From NCBI GenBank assembly GCA_026993275.1, contig JALWUB010000407.1, forward strand, positions 1 through 12,976: 12,976 bases of DNA, written 5' to 3'. This DNA is from Robiginitomaculum sp. GTDB taxonomy: Bacteria; Pseudomonadota; Alphaproteobacteria; Caulobacterales; Maricaulaceae. Below, one piece after another: positions 1-6,802 of this stretch (positions are counted from its first letter, which is position 1; each line of letters begins with the position of its first letter). A program made the translations under genes and the position numbers. Under the pieces are notes generated by a model that was not told the DNA's origin, searched no databases, and saw nothing but the letters and a program-made list of their open reading frames with translations.

Positions 1-1157
1 CCGCGCGCCGCATATTCCCATTGCGCCTCGCTCGGCAGGCTGTATTCAAAACCGGTTTTCGCGGACAGCCAGCGGGCAAAGTGCTGCGCGTCATCCCAGC
101 TGACATTGATCACCGGGCGCGCACCGCGGCCCCAGCCATTGTCCCTTGGGATGGTCCGGCAGGCCTTGGCGGCCACGCAGGCATCCCATTGGGCAAAGGT
201 GATCTCATTAACGCCAATGGCGAAAGGGTGTGCAAAGGTTACCGGGCGCGCCGGTTTCTCATTGGGCCGGGCGCCCTCATCCCCCGCCGCCGCGCCCAGT
301 GTCGCCGTGCCCGGCGGCAGGCTCATCATCAGCGGGCAATCGCGGCAATCGCGAAACGTCTTGCCCGGCGACGGGCGCAGGCGTTCGATGGCCGCCATGG
401 CCTTGGCGACAAAGGCGCCGTGGGCGAAGCTGGTCAGATATTGCCGGTAAGCGGCAACGGTATCGGCGGCCTTTGCCTGGGCCCAGGCGGCGCGGTCGGC
501 GGCGCTGCGGCGCAAGGCGCTGATGCGGCGCTGCGCCTCTTTGGCATGTTGGCCAGCCGGGTGCCTGGTCAGATAATGGCCATAGCTGTCTATGCTGTTC
601 TTGCGTGCCGCCGCCTCCCAGTCCGCCGTGTCTTGCGCCGCGCGCTCGGCGGCATCCTTGGCGATGGCCTCGGCCCTGGCTTTCATCTGCGCCACCAGTT
701 CGCGCGCCTTGCCTGCGTGCAGCCCTTCGGGCCAGGCGGCGAGATAATCCTGATAGCCCGCCATGGTCTGGCGCTGCTGGGCAATCTCCCAGGCACGGTT
801 GTCATAGGCATTGATGGCATCGTGCGCCTCTTGCGCATGCTTGCCGTTGGCAAACAGGGCGAGATACTGGCGATAGCCTTCCAGCGTATCCTGCTCCAGC
901 GCCTTGACCCAGGCCGCATCATCACTGCTGACCTGCACCGCAGGCGCAGGCCGCGCCGGCCTCGGAGCACTGTTTGCGGGCGCCGGCGCAGGCGGGCGGG
1001 CGGGCACCACCACCCTGACCAGCAGCCACAAGGCGGCCAGGGCGACCAGGCCCAGGGCCAGGGCGCCGACCACCCAGCGCACCCAGGGCGGCCGCTCCGC
1101 GCCGGGTGCAAACTCTTCGCCCGGGGCCGGGCCATCCTGTCCGGGGGGCGCCGTCAT
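1..1157 (-). CDS. Membrane-anchored FGE/SUMF1-like (formylglycine-generating enzyme family) protein with tandem W/Y repeats; C-terminus cut off by window edge
   Basis: Open frame from the ATG at 1157 to the left edge; 385 residues are visible and the C-terminus is missing. The start overlaps the stop of the upstream channel gene by 4 bp (ATGA), which implies translational coupling. A short Pro/Gly-rich cytosolic tail is followed by one transmembrane helix (about residues 27-51) and a Pro/Ala linker. Four imperfect repeats begin at W83, W123, W180 and W225, with the pattern W..A....T...Y..YL....G.HA..A. From about residue 268 an FGE-sulfatase (SUMF1) domain begins: FRDCRDCP, then the family blocks ARPVINVSWDDA (346-357) and LPSEAQWEYAAR (374-385). 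Family members either oxidise a cysteine to formylglycine or, more often in bacteria, act as non-catalytic binding domains. The catalytic cysteines would lie beyond the window, so activity cannot be judged. Predicted topology puts repeats and FGE domain in the periplasm. Confidence 0.88.
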   Translation of the reverse strand, partial: MTAPPGQDGPAPGEEFAPGAERPPWVRWVVGALALGLVALAALWLLVRVVVPARPPAPAPANSAPRPARPAPAVQVSSDDAAWVKALEQDTLEGYRQYLALFANGKHAQEAHDAINAYDNRAWEIAQQRQTMAGYQDYLAAWPEGLHAGKARELVAQMKARAEAIAKDAAERAAQDTADWEAAARKNSIDSYGHYLTRHPAGQHAKEAQRRISALRRSAADRAAWAQAKAADTVAAYRQYLTSFAHGAFVAKAMAAIERLRPSPGKTFRDCRDCPLMMSLPPGTATLGAAAGDEGARPNEKPARPVTFAHPFAIGVNEITFAQWDACVAAKACRTIPRDNGWGRGARPVINVSWDDAQHFARWLSAKTGFEYSLPSEAQWEYAAR

Positions 1158-1933
1158 GCCTGTGCGGTGCTCTCGTCATGGCCCAGGCGCAAGATCAGAT
1201 TGTCGAGACAATACTGCCCGGCCTCATTGAGGGCGCGTTCTTCCTTGGCCTGCACCAGCGACTGGATCAGCACGATGACCGCCGACATCAGCAGCGCCAG
1301 CAAGGTGGTGGTGAAGGCCACGCCAAGCCTGTTGGTGACCTGATAGAGAAAATCATCGGCCTGGGCATTGGCTGGAACACCGGCATATTGCAGCGCCAGC
1401 ATGATGCCCATGACCGTGCCGATAAAGCCCAAAGAGGGGATCAGCCAGATCAGATAGCGCATGGGGGCATAGCGCAGGTCAATTTCGTGCATGTAAAGCT
1501 CCAGTGAGGAATTGAGCACCGAGATTGCCTGATCCTCCTTCTTGCTCATGCTGTATTGATCAATGGTGCGCAGGATCATGCGCGGCAAGAAGGCCTCCTT
1601 GCCAAAGCGCCGGTTGAGAATGCCATCGCGGATCTTGTCGATCATCCGCGCCGTCAGCAGCACGCCATCCGTTGGCAGATAGCCGCGCTTGAGCTGGTTT
1701 TCCTCCTCGGTGGCCGCACTCCAGCGCAGGAACAGCTCCCCCAGGGCAATATAGAACGCGATCCACATGATGTTCTGAACGGTAAACGGCCAATAGCCTG
1801 CATTGCCGTCGATCAGGATATCCTGCACCAGCGCCGAGCCGGACACCCGGATAATGCCAATGGTCACGAGCGCCGCAATGACCGAGACGAGAGTGACAAA
1901 GGCATGTCTGAAAAAGGATCTGTAATGCTTCAT
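1154..1933 (-). CDS. MotA/TolQ/ExbB-family proton-channel subunit
   Basis: 259 aa. The start is the ATG at 1933; the frame is open further upstream but that would run into the preceding vWA gene, and no in-frame ATG/GTG/TTG lies in the 25-bp gap. Four hydrophobic segments are visible: about 11-30, 50-69, 160-182 and 203-226. An approximately 90-residue charged loop lies between helices 2 and 3, the MotA-like layout rather than the three-helix TolQ/ExbB one. The family signature is in the last two helices: PSLGFIGTVMGIMLAL (166-181) and GVAFTTTLLALLMSAVIV (204-221), the Gly/Thr-rich pore-lining region. In this family a pentamer surrounds two single-helix partner subunits and uses the proton or sodium gradient to drive work across the envelope. 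The likely partners are the two vWA proteins encoded just upstream. It is too short and in the wrong context for flagellar MotA. Confidence 0.9.
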   Translation of the reverse strand: MKHYRSFFRHAFVTLVSVIAALVTIGIIRVSGSALVQDILIDGNAGYWPFTVQNIMWIAFYIALGELFLRWSAATEEENQLKRGYLPTDGVLLTARMIDKIRDGILNRRFGKEAFLPRMILRTIDQYSMSKKEDQAISVLNSSLELYMHEIDLRYAPMRYLIWLIPSLGFIGTVMGIMLALQYAGVPANAQADDFLYQVTNRLGVAFTTTLLALLMSAVIVLIQSLVQAKEERALNEAGQYCLDNLILRLGHDESTAQA

Positions 1934-1958
1934 GCCTGCGGTTTTCCACTTGCTGTCA

Positions 1959-2933
1959 TCATGCGCATACGCCGGGATTGGGCGAGGCCAGCGCCATGAA
2001 CTGGCCGCCATTGGCCTTGGCCAGGGATTCCATGAATTCCACCGTGCCATCGTAGTCGAAGTAATTGCCGACAACAATGGTATGGATTTCCTTGCGGCCG
2101 CCATTCATGCGGGTGATGGCGCGCACCAGCTGCGCCGGGCTGAGGCCGTCATTGGCGCGCGGATTGGGCAGGCCGTCACTGACCAGGAAAATCGCGCCGC
2201 CCGGCCCGTCGAGCAGGCGGCGGAAGGCGTTCAGCATGGAGGACGAGCCGCCAAAGCGGTGCGTCAGATCATCGGCGAACCGCTCCGCAGCCGTGCGGGT
2301 TTGCGCCGTAAAGGGCCGCAAGTGCCCATCCCTTGGCCAGGTATAGAGATGCGGCCCGGAATCGGTCTGCTGGAAGCCTGCCACCAGAAGCCGGTGATTG
2401 GGCTGCAGGGAATCGATGATGCGGTGCACGGCGCGCTTGATCGAGGCTTCATGGCCTTGCAGGCAGCGATTCATGTCCAGCGCCACGACAATATCGTTCT
2501 GCCTGGTCTTCAGCCCCAGAAAGCGAAAGGTGATGCGCGCCTTGCCTCTGGCAGGGGCCGGGCTTTGCGCCACCGGCTCGGGAAGCCGGGCGGCGGCCCG
2601 GGCCCTGGCCTGCTTGGCCTGCAATGCGGCTTCGGCGCCGCGCAGGCGCTCCAGCAGCTTTTGCGCCTCGCTCCTGATCTGCGACACTTGGGCCTGCGCC
2701 GCATCGCGCCTGGTCTCCAGCGCCTTGCGGCGGATGGTGTTTTGCCGGGCGCTGTCCTGTGCGGCGCGGGCCAGATCGGCAATGGCGTTTTGCGGCGTGC
2801 GCGCGCGCACTTCCTTCTGGTAATAGGGCATCAGCACGATGGTCAGCAGCGCAAACGCCCCCATGGCGGCCGCAAACAGGTCGATGGCGGACAGCGAAAA
2901 GATCTCGATTTCCCGGTCAGCGCGGCGCTTCAT
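1959..2933 (-). CDS. Single-pass membrane protein with coiled coil and degenerate-MIDAS vWA domain (stator 'B'-like paralogue 1)
   Basis: 324 aa. The ATG at 2933 overlaps the stop of the paralogue upstream (ATGA, 4 bp). A basic N-terminus (MKRRADR) precedes one membrane helix (about 16-37) that contains D18 in the motif FSLSAIDLFAAAMGAF, reminiscent of the Asp-bearing helix of MotB/ExbD/TolR. An Ala/Gln/Arg-rich coiled coil follows (about 48-115), then a Pro/Ala linker and a vWA fold from about 140 to 315. The metal-site (MIDAS) motif DxSxS reads D153-M-N-R-C157, so both serines are replaced, although the second aspartate is kept in FLVSDG (D253) and a Ser-rich GGSSS sits where the MIDAS Thr normally is. 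The domain should lie in the periplasm. It may bind a partner without a canonical metal ion. Function unknown; the fold call is firm, the channel link is inference. Confidence 0.85.
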   Translation of the reverse strand: MKRRADREIEIFSLSAIDLFAAAMGAFALLTIVLMPYYQKEVRARTPQNAIADLARAAQDSARQNTIRRKALETRRDAAQAQVSQIRSEAQKLLERLRGAEAALQAKQARARAAARLPEPVAQSPAPARGKARITFRFLGLKTRQNDIVVALDMNRCLQGHEASIKRAVHRIIDSLQPNHRLLVAGFQQTDSGPHLYTWPRDGHLRPFTAQTRTAAERFADDLTHRFGGSSSMLNAFRRLLDGPGGAIFLVSDGLPNPRANDGLSPAQLVRAITRMNGGRKEIHTIVVGNYFDYDGTVEFMESLAKANGGQFMALASPNPGVCA

Positions 2934-3862
2934 CGGGCTCTCCCCACGAATTCGCCGCGATTGCGCAGGGCCAGTTCCTGCAGGAACAGGGTCAGGCGCG
3001 GGTCCTGGGTGTAATCGCCAATGGCCACGGTATGGATTTCCGTGCGGCCGCGATTGCGGGCGCTGATATTGCGGATGATCGAATCCGGATCGCCATCGTC
3101 CGGGGCGCCGTCACTCATCAGGATGATCGCTTCGGGGTGCAGGTTGAGCGCCCGCACCAGGGCGTTCTGGGTTGGCGTGCCGCCGCCAAAGCGGCGCGCC
3201 ATGCCGGCCACAAAACGCCGCGCCGCGCGCACCGTCGATGCGCTGGCAGCCACCATCCGTCCATTGGGCGGAAACGCATCATAGGTTGGCCCGCCGCGAT
3301 AGCCCAGAATGACAAAGCGAAAGTCCGGCTGCATCTGGTCGAGCACTTCATTGATGGCGGCGACCACCGCGCCGCGGTGCGCCTCCATCGAGCCGGACAT
3401 GTCGACAAGAATGGCGATTTTCTTCTTCGACGTGCCCAGCCCGAGGATGGAAAACGCCTGCCCCCGGGCCACGCTGCGCGGCGGCGCGGCCACCGGGCGG
3501 GGGGTCTGCACCGGCTGCGCCACCGGTTTGGGAATGGTGATGCTGGCGGTTCTGGCCTGCACCTCGCGCAAGCGCTGCTGCATCCGGGACATTTGCGCCA
3601 TGCGGGTTCTGTATTGCGCCTCCAGCAGCCGGATTTGCGCCTGCAGGGCGCGGATCTGCGCCATCTCGCTGTGGCTGGTCTGCGCCGCAAAACGCCGCGC
3701 TTTGACCAGGTCTTCCAGTTCCTCCATGGACTGGTCCGTGCCGCCCTGGCGGTAATAGGGAAACAGCACCAGCACGATCAGGATGAAGGCGCCCAGCGAG
3801 GCGGCAAACAGATCCAGCGCCGAAATGGAAAACACCGAAATGTTGTGCCTGCGGCTGCGCAT
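2930..3862 (-). CDS. Single-pass membrane protein with coiled coil and intact-MIDAS vWA domain (stator 'B'-like paralogue 2)
   Basis: 310 aa. The start ATG at 3862 lies 6 bp after the upstream stop, with no strong ribosome binding site. Layout matches the next gene: basic N-terminus, one helix (about 15-37) with D17 in FSISALDLFAASLGAF, a Gln/Arg-rich coiled coil (about 44-105), a Pro-rich linker (111-130) and a vWA domain (about 135-308). All three MIDAS elements are present: DMSGS (D154, S156, S158), T229 in GGTPTQ, and D251 in LMSDGAPDD. It should therefore bind a divalent cation, usually Mg, and could engage a ligand through an acidic residue as integrin-like domains do. The shared helix motif and adjacency to a MotA/ExbB-type gene suggest that it packs inside that channel as a MotB/ExbD-like subunit. 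The two paralogues look like products of a local duplication. Confidence 0.87.
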   Translation of the reverse strand: MRSRRHNISVFSISALDLFAASLGAFILIVLVLFPYYRQGGTDQSMEELEDLVKARRFAAQTSHSEMAQIRALQAQIRLLEAQYRTRMAQMSRMQQRLREVQARTASITIPKPVAQPVQTPRPVAAPPRSVARGQAFSILGLGTSKKKIAILVDMSGSMEAHRGAVVAAINEVLDQMQPDFRFVILGYRGGPTYDAFPPNGRMVAASASTVRAARRFVAGMARRFGGGTPTQNALVRALNLHPEAIILMSDGAPDDGDPDSIIRNISARNRGRTEIHTVAIGDYTQDPRLTLFLQELALRNRGEFVGRAR

Positions 3863-3868
3863 GGGCGC

Positions 3869-4678
3869 TCAAAAACCGCTCAGGATCTGCAGCAGGGTGA
3901 CCAAGGAGCGCTTTTTTTCCTGTTTCTTGTTGTTTGCGGTCATGTCCTTGGATGTGGCCACGGCCGTGGACAGCGCCTCGCGGTTCATTTCCGCATTGGC
4001 CATATCGTTCGACTTCGCCAGGCGTTTGTCGAGATCGGTCATGTAGAGCGCTTCCAGTGCATCAACATCATGATTGAAGGCCTTGTATTCGATCTGGTTG
4101 CGGGTGCGCACAAGGGCGCGCTCATAGGCCAGCACGCTGGCGCCATATTGCGGGTCCAGATGCGCGTTCTGGCGGCGCAGGGCATCGGCGAGGATCTGGC
4201 GCAGGAACAGCGCATCCTGGTCGATCGTGCTGTTGAAATCCGCTTTGGCAAGGTCCGGGTCATAGGCGCGCAGGCTTTCGATCTGGCCGGATATGACCGG
4301 CTGGCAGGCCTTGGCGAAATCAATCAGATAGGCAATCTGGCCAACCACCAGCGCCGGTTCCGCCTGGCGCAGAACCGGGTTGGCAATGCCCTTGACGACC
4401 TCCAGGATCGGGGTCCTGGCGCTGACCCTGGAACGGCCATAATGCGCCAGCATGGCGCGAAACTCCGGCGTGGCATCGCGCGCCAGTGCCTCGGTCAGGC
4501 GGAACAGCTGATAGCGGGCGCCGGTATCGCGGGCAGGAAACCCGCTCAAGGTGGTGATGCAGTGCTCTTGCACCGGCGCCGGGCTGGCCCCGGCAGAACC
4601 GGCCGGGGCGGTTTTGGCAGCCGCAGGGACTGCCGCCAGCCAGAAAAGGGCCAGCGCAAGACCCATTGCCCGGCCCAT
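3869..4678 (-). CDS. Secreted (periplasmic) helical protein of unknown family
   Basis: 269 aa. The start is the ATG at 4678, 1 bp after the stop of the lipoprotein gene; a second in-frame ATG at 4666 (M5) is possible. Residues 1-21 form a Sec signal peptide ending VPAAA with likely cleavage before K22. An Ala/Pro linker follows, then an almost entirely alpha-helical, highly charged body. Two cysteines, C40 and C125, could form a disulfide. The tail is Lys-rich (about 249-258) and ends hydrophobic (SLVTLLQILSGF). I do not recognise a family or any catalytic motif. Its place between an outer-membrane-type lipoprotein and the vWA/channel genes suggests a periplasmic component linking the inner-membrane complex to the envelope; that is inference from context only. 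The frame is open well upstream but that part lies antisense-like within the lipoprotein gene and is not used. Confidence 0.75.
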   Translation of the reverse strand: MGRAMGLALALFWLAAVPAAAKTAPAGSAGASPAPVQEHCITTLSGFPARDTGARYQLFRLTEALARDATPEFRAMLAHYGRSRVSARTPILEVVKGIANPVLRQAEPALVVGQIAYLIDFAKACQPVISGQIESLRAYDPDLAKADFNSTIDQDALFLRQILADALRRQNAHLDPQYGASVLAYERALVRTRNQIEYKAFNHDVDALEALYMTDLDKRLAKSNDMANAEMNREALSTAVATSKDMTANNKKQEKKRSLVTLLQILSGF

Positions 4679-4679
4679 G

Positions 4680-6668
4680 TCAGGCCCCCGGTGCATTGGC
4701 CCTGTCCGGTGCGCGGGCGGCCACAGGCGGCGCCTGTGCTCCGGCATCGGCAGGCGGTGCAATGCGGGCATCCCTCGGCGCCGGGCCAATATCCCTGCCG
4801 CCTTTGAAGCGGCGCAAGGACGGCCGCGCGCCGGGGCGTGATACGCGCGCAATGCCCTCGGCCCGCCCGTCAACGAAATAGCCATCAATGCCATAGTCGC
4901 CATTGCGGCCGTGCACGATGGCATAGCCGCGGCCATTGGCCTTGCCGTTTCGTGCCGCGCCGAAATATTCGCGCGATGTGCCGCCGGCAAGACGCAGCAC
5001 GCCCAGTCCCTGCCCGGCCGCCAGGCCGTCCTTGCAGACACCGGACCAGACCCCCTTCGCGCCGCCCTCGTCCCCGCCGAGGGGCAGGAACTGGCAGCGT
5101 GTGGCGATGGTCTCCAGCGCCCGCTGGTTTTTGCCATACAGCGCCTTGAGCTTGGCCTGCAAATCCTCAAACCGGATGGCGGTGATGGTTTCGTTCGAAT
5201 CGATCAGATTCACCTGCACGGCAGTTTGCTCGTCCAGGGCCGGAATGATGGAGGCAAAATAATTGCTGCCAACAGCCCTGGAGCGGCGCTTGTAGGCAAA
5301 CACCTGGGAGCCGGCATAAACGCTGGCGCCCAGAATGGCATTGCTCAATATGGTGTCGCCATAGCTGTTGTTCTTGTTGCCCGAGGAGATGGCGCTGGCG
5401 GCGACCACGCCCAGAACCGCCAGAAACGCCGCCGCATTCTGTTTGCGGGCCAGGCTGCGCCGTTCCTGAAGGACATCCTCTTCCGCCGCCAGCATGTCGC
5501 GGACCTCGGCGCCCATTTCGCCATTGCGAATGCCGTCATAAATGCGCAGGGACTGCACCGAGAGATATTTGCGCTCTGCGTCCAGAAGCCGCTCGGCATA
5601 GCGCAGGCGCGCCTGGTAGTCCTCGTCAGGCGAGCCCGCCACCGTCAGGGCGGCAAGGGTCGGGTCGATCCCGGCCACGGCGGCGGCCTTGCCCACCATC
5701 ACCGCCTTGCCCGCATCCAGGCGGTTGAGCATGGCGACAATGCGATCGGCAAAGGCGCTGGAAAAGGCGCCGGAGAGCGGATCGACCGTGCCGGTATCAT
5801 CGCCTTGCAAGGCGCGCAGGGCGTCGCCGTCCAGGCGGATCTTTTCCAGCGGGTAGATTTGCACGGCATTGCGCTCTGGCCTTTGCGTCAGGGGCTGCGT
5901 GGCCAGCGCCGCCTGCCTGCCATTGGCCAGATAGGCGATAAAGGCATGTGCGGGCGGCGGCGCGGCGAGCTTGCCAGCCTCCAGCGATTGCAGCGAATGC
6001 TCCACGATCTCGCGCCCCTGCCCGCCCGCATAGGCCAGCAAGGGCCGGCTTGCCAGCAAGACGCCGTCCGTGGCCGGCGCGGCGCGGTAATCGGTGCGCA
6101 CCACCACCAGCGGCGTGACCAGATCGCCAAAGGTCAGCGGCGTGCTGTCCATCATCCGCTTCAGATCGGGAAAGGAATAGGTGGCAAAATCAATGGTCAG
6201 CACACTGCCCAGGCTTTCCGCGCGGGTCACCGGCACCGAGGTCAGGGCGCCATCATCATCCAGCTTGACCAGATGCGGCGACAGCAGCACGGAATGCTCC
6301 GGCAAGCGCTTGACCAGGTCCTGATAGAGCGACAGGGCGAAATAGCTGGATTTGACAATGACACTGCTGGCAATGGCGGCGCTGTCCGGCGAACTGGCGT
6401 ATTGCCGCGACACCCCTCCGCCAATGGGCGAGGCGGCATAGGCCTGCTCATAGGCGTTTTCCGCTTCTGGATCGACCATGGCCGGATAGCGGATCACCAC
6501 CAGGACAGACCCTGGCGGCGCCTTGGCGGTCAGATGCTCAGCCGGACCCCGCAAGGCAGAGGCGGAGGTATAGTGACCCGTCGCGGTCGTGGCGCACGCC
6601 CCCAGCAGCAGCAACAGCCCCAGCATGGCCAGTCTGATGGCCAGGGGTTGGCACGGAGTGTGTTTCAT
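4680..6668 (-). CDS. Outer-membrane-type lipoprotein with MORN-like C-terminal repeats
   Basis: 662 aa. The ATG at 6668 is chosen because it begins a lipoprotein signal peptide: a Leu-rich core and the lipobox L22-G-A-C25. Residue +2 is Ala, not Asp, consistent with sorting to the outer membrane. A GGGAG ribosome-binding sequence lies 11 nt upstream (6680-6684). No known domain is recognised in residues 30-400, which look like a mixed alpha/beta globular region ending in a charged helical stretch. Two Gly/Ala/Ser-rich hydrophobic stretches follow (about 412-430 and 439-459), perhaps membrane-inserting or buried. Residues about 541-605 contain MORN-like units (G.G.G, REYFG...GKANGRGYA, DYGIDGYFVDGRAEG), then a Pro/Ala-rich tail. 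First gene of the six-gene block; the next start is 1 bp after its stop. Function unknown; an envelope scaffold or anchor for the vWA/channel proteins is plausible. Confidence 0.82.
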   Translation of the reverse strand: MKHTPCQPLAIRLAMLGLLLLLGACATTATGHYTSASALRGPAEHLTAKAPPGSVLVVIRYPAMVDPEAENAYEQAYAASPIGGGVSRQYASSPDSAAIASSVIVKSSYFALSLYQDLVKRLPEHSVLLSPHLVKLDDDGALTSVPVTRAESLGSVLTIDFATYSFPDLKRMMDSTPLTFGDLVTPLVVVRTDYRAAPATDGVLLASRPLLAYAGGQGREIVEHSLQSLEAGKLAAPPPAHAFIAYLANGRQAALATQPLTQRPERNAVQIYPLEKIRLDGDALRALQGDDTGTVDPLSGAFSSAFADRIVAMLNRLDAGKAVMVGKAAAVAGIDPTLAALTVAGSPDEDYQARLRYAERLLDAERKYLSVQSLRIYDGIRNGEMGAEVRDMLAAEEDVLQERRSLARKQNAAAFLAVLGVVAASAISSGNKNNSYGDTILSNAILGASVYAGSQVFAYKRRSRAVGSNYFASIIPALDEQTAVQVNLIDSNETITAIRFEDLQAKLKALYGKNQRALETIATRCQFLPLGGDEGGAKGVWSGVCKDGLAAGQGLGVLRLAGGTSREYFGAARNGKANGRGYAIVHGRNGDYGIDGYFVDGRAEGIARVSRPGARPSLRRFKGGRDIGPAPRDARIAPPADAGAQAPPVAARAPDRANAPGA

Positions 6669-6705
6669 GCCGGCACCGGCTCCCGTTCTGTCCGCCGTGC
6701 GGCGG
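6669..6705. repeat. Two short GC-rich inverted repeats in the leader of the lipoprotein gene
   Basis: Two perfect inverted repeats lie just before the lipoprotein start. One is at 6669-6680 (arms GCCGG and CCGGC, 2-nt centre) between the ribosome-binding sequence and the ATG. The other is at 6692-6705 (arms CCGCCG and CGGCGG, 2-nt centre). In RNA they could fold on both sides of the ribosome-binding site (6680-6684). They could modulate translation or be chance in GC-rich DNA. The rest of the gap to the hutF stop (up to 6802) shows no convincing promoter and no hairpin followed by a T-run. Confidence 0.4.
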
Positions 6706-6802
6706 TGTGGCATCCCCCGTCTTGCCTTGTCCGTCAATGCAACCAGCCCAGAGCGCCTGTTTACCATGTCCGGCCGCAACGGGGCAAGGCACGCCTGACC
6801 CT

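Noticed and set aside
1154..1933. Flagellar motor protein MotA
   Set aside because: No flagellar genes are nearby, there is no OmpA-type MotB partner, and the protein is shorter with a different context.
1154..3862. A Zorya-type (ZorA/ZorB) anti-phage system
   Set aside because: The channel protein is MotA-like but lacks the long cytosolic tail of ZorA, the partners have vWA domains instead of OmpA-like ones, and no ZorC/D/E-type gene is seen.
2759..4807. A 682-codon open frame on the plus strand
   Set aside because: It is antisense to the secreted and vWA genes, has Arg/His/Gly-rich composition without domains, and is typical of GC-rich shadow frames.
6711..6737. A promoter for the lipoprotein operon built on TTGACG (minus strand, 6732-6737)
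   Set aside because: The -35-like hexamer is good but no TATAAT-like element lies at a 16-18 bp spacing.
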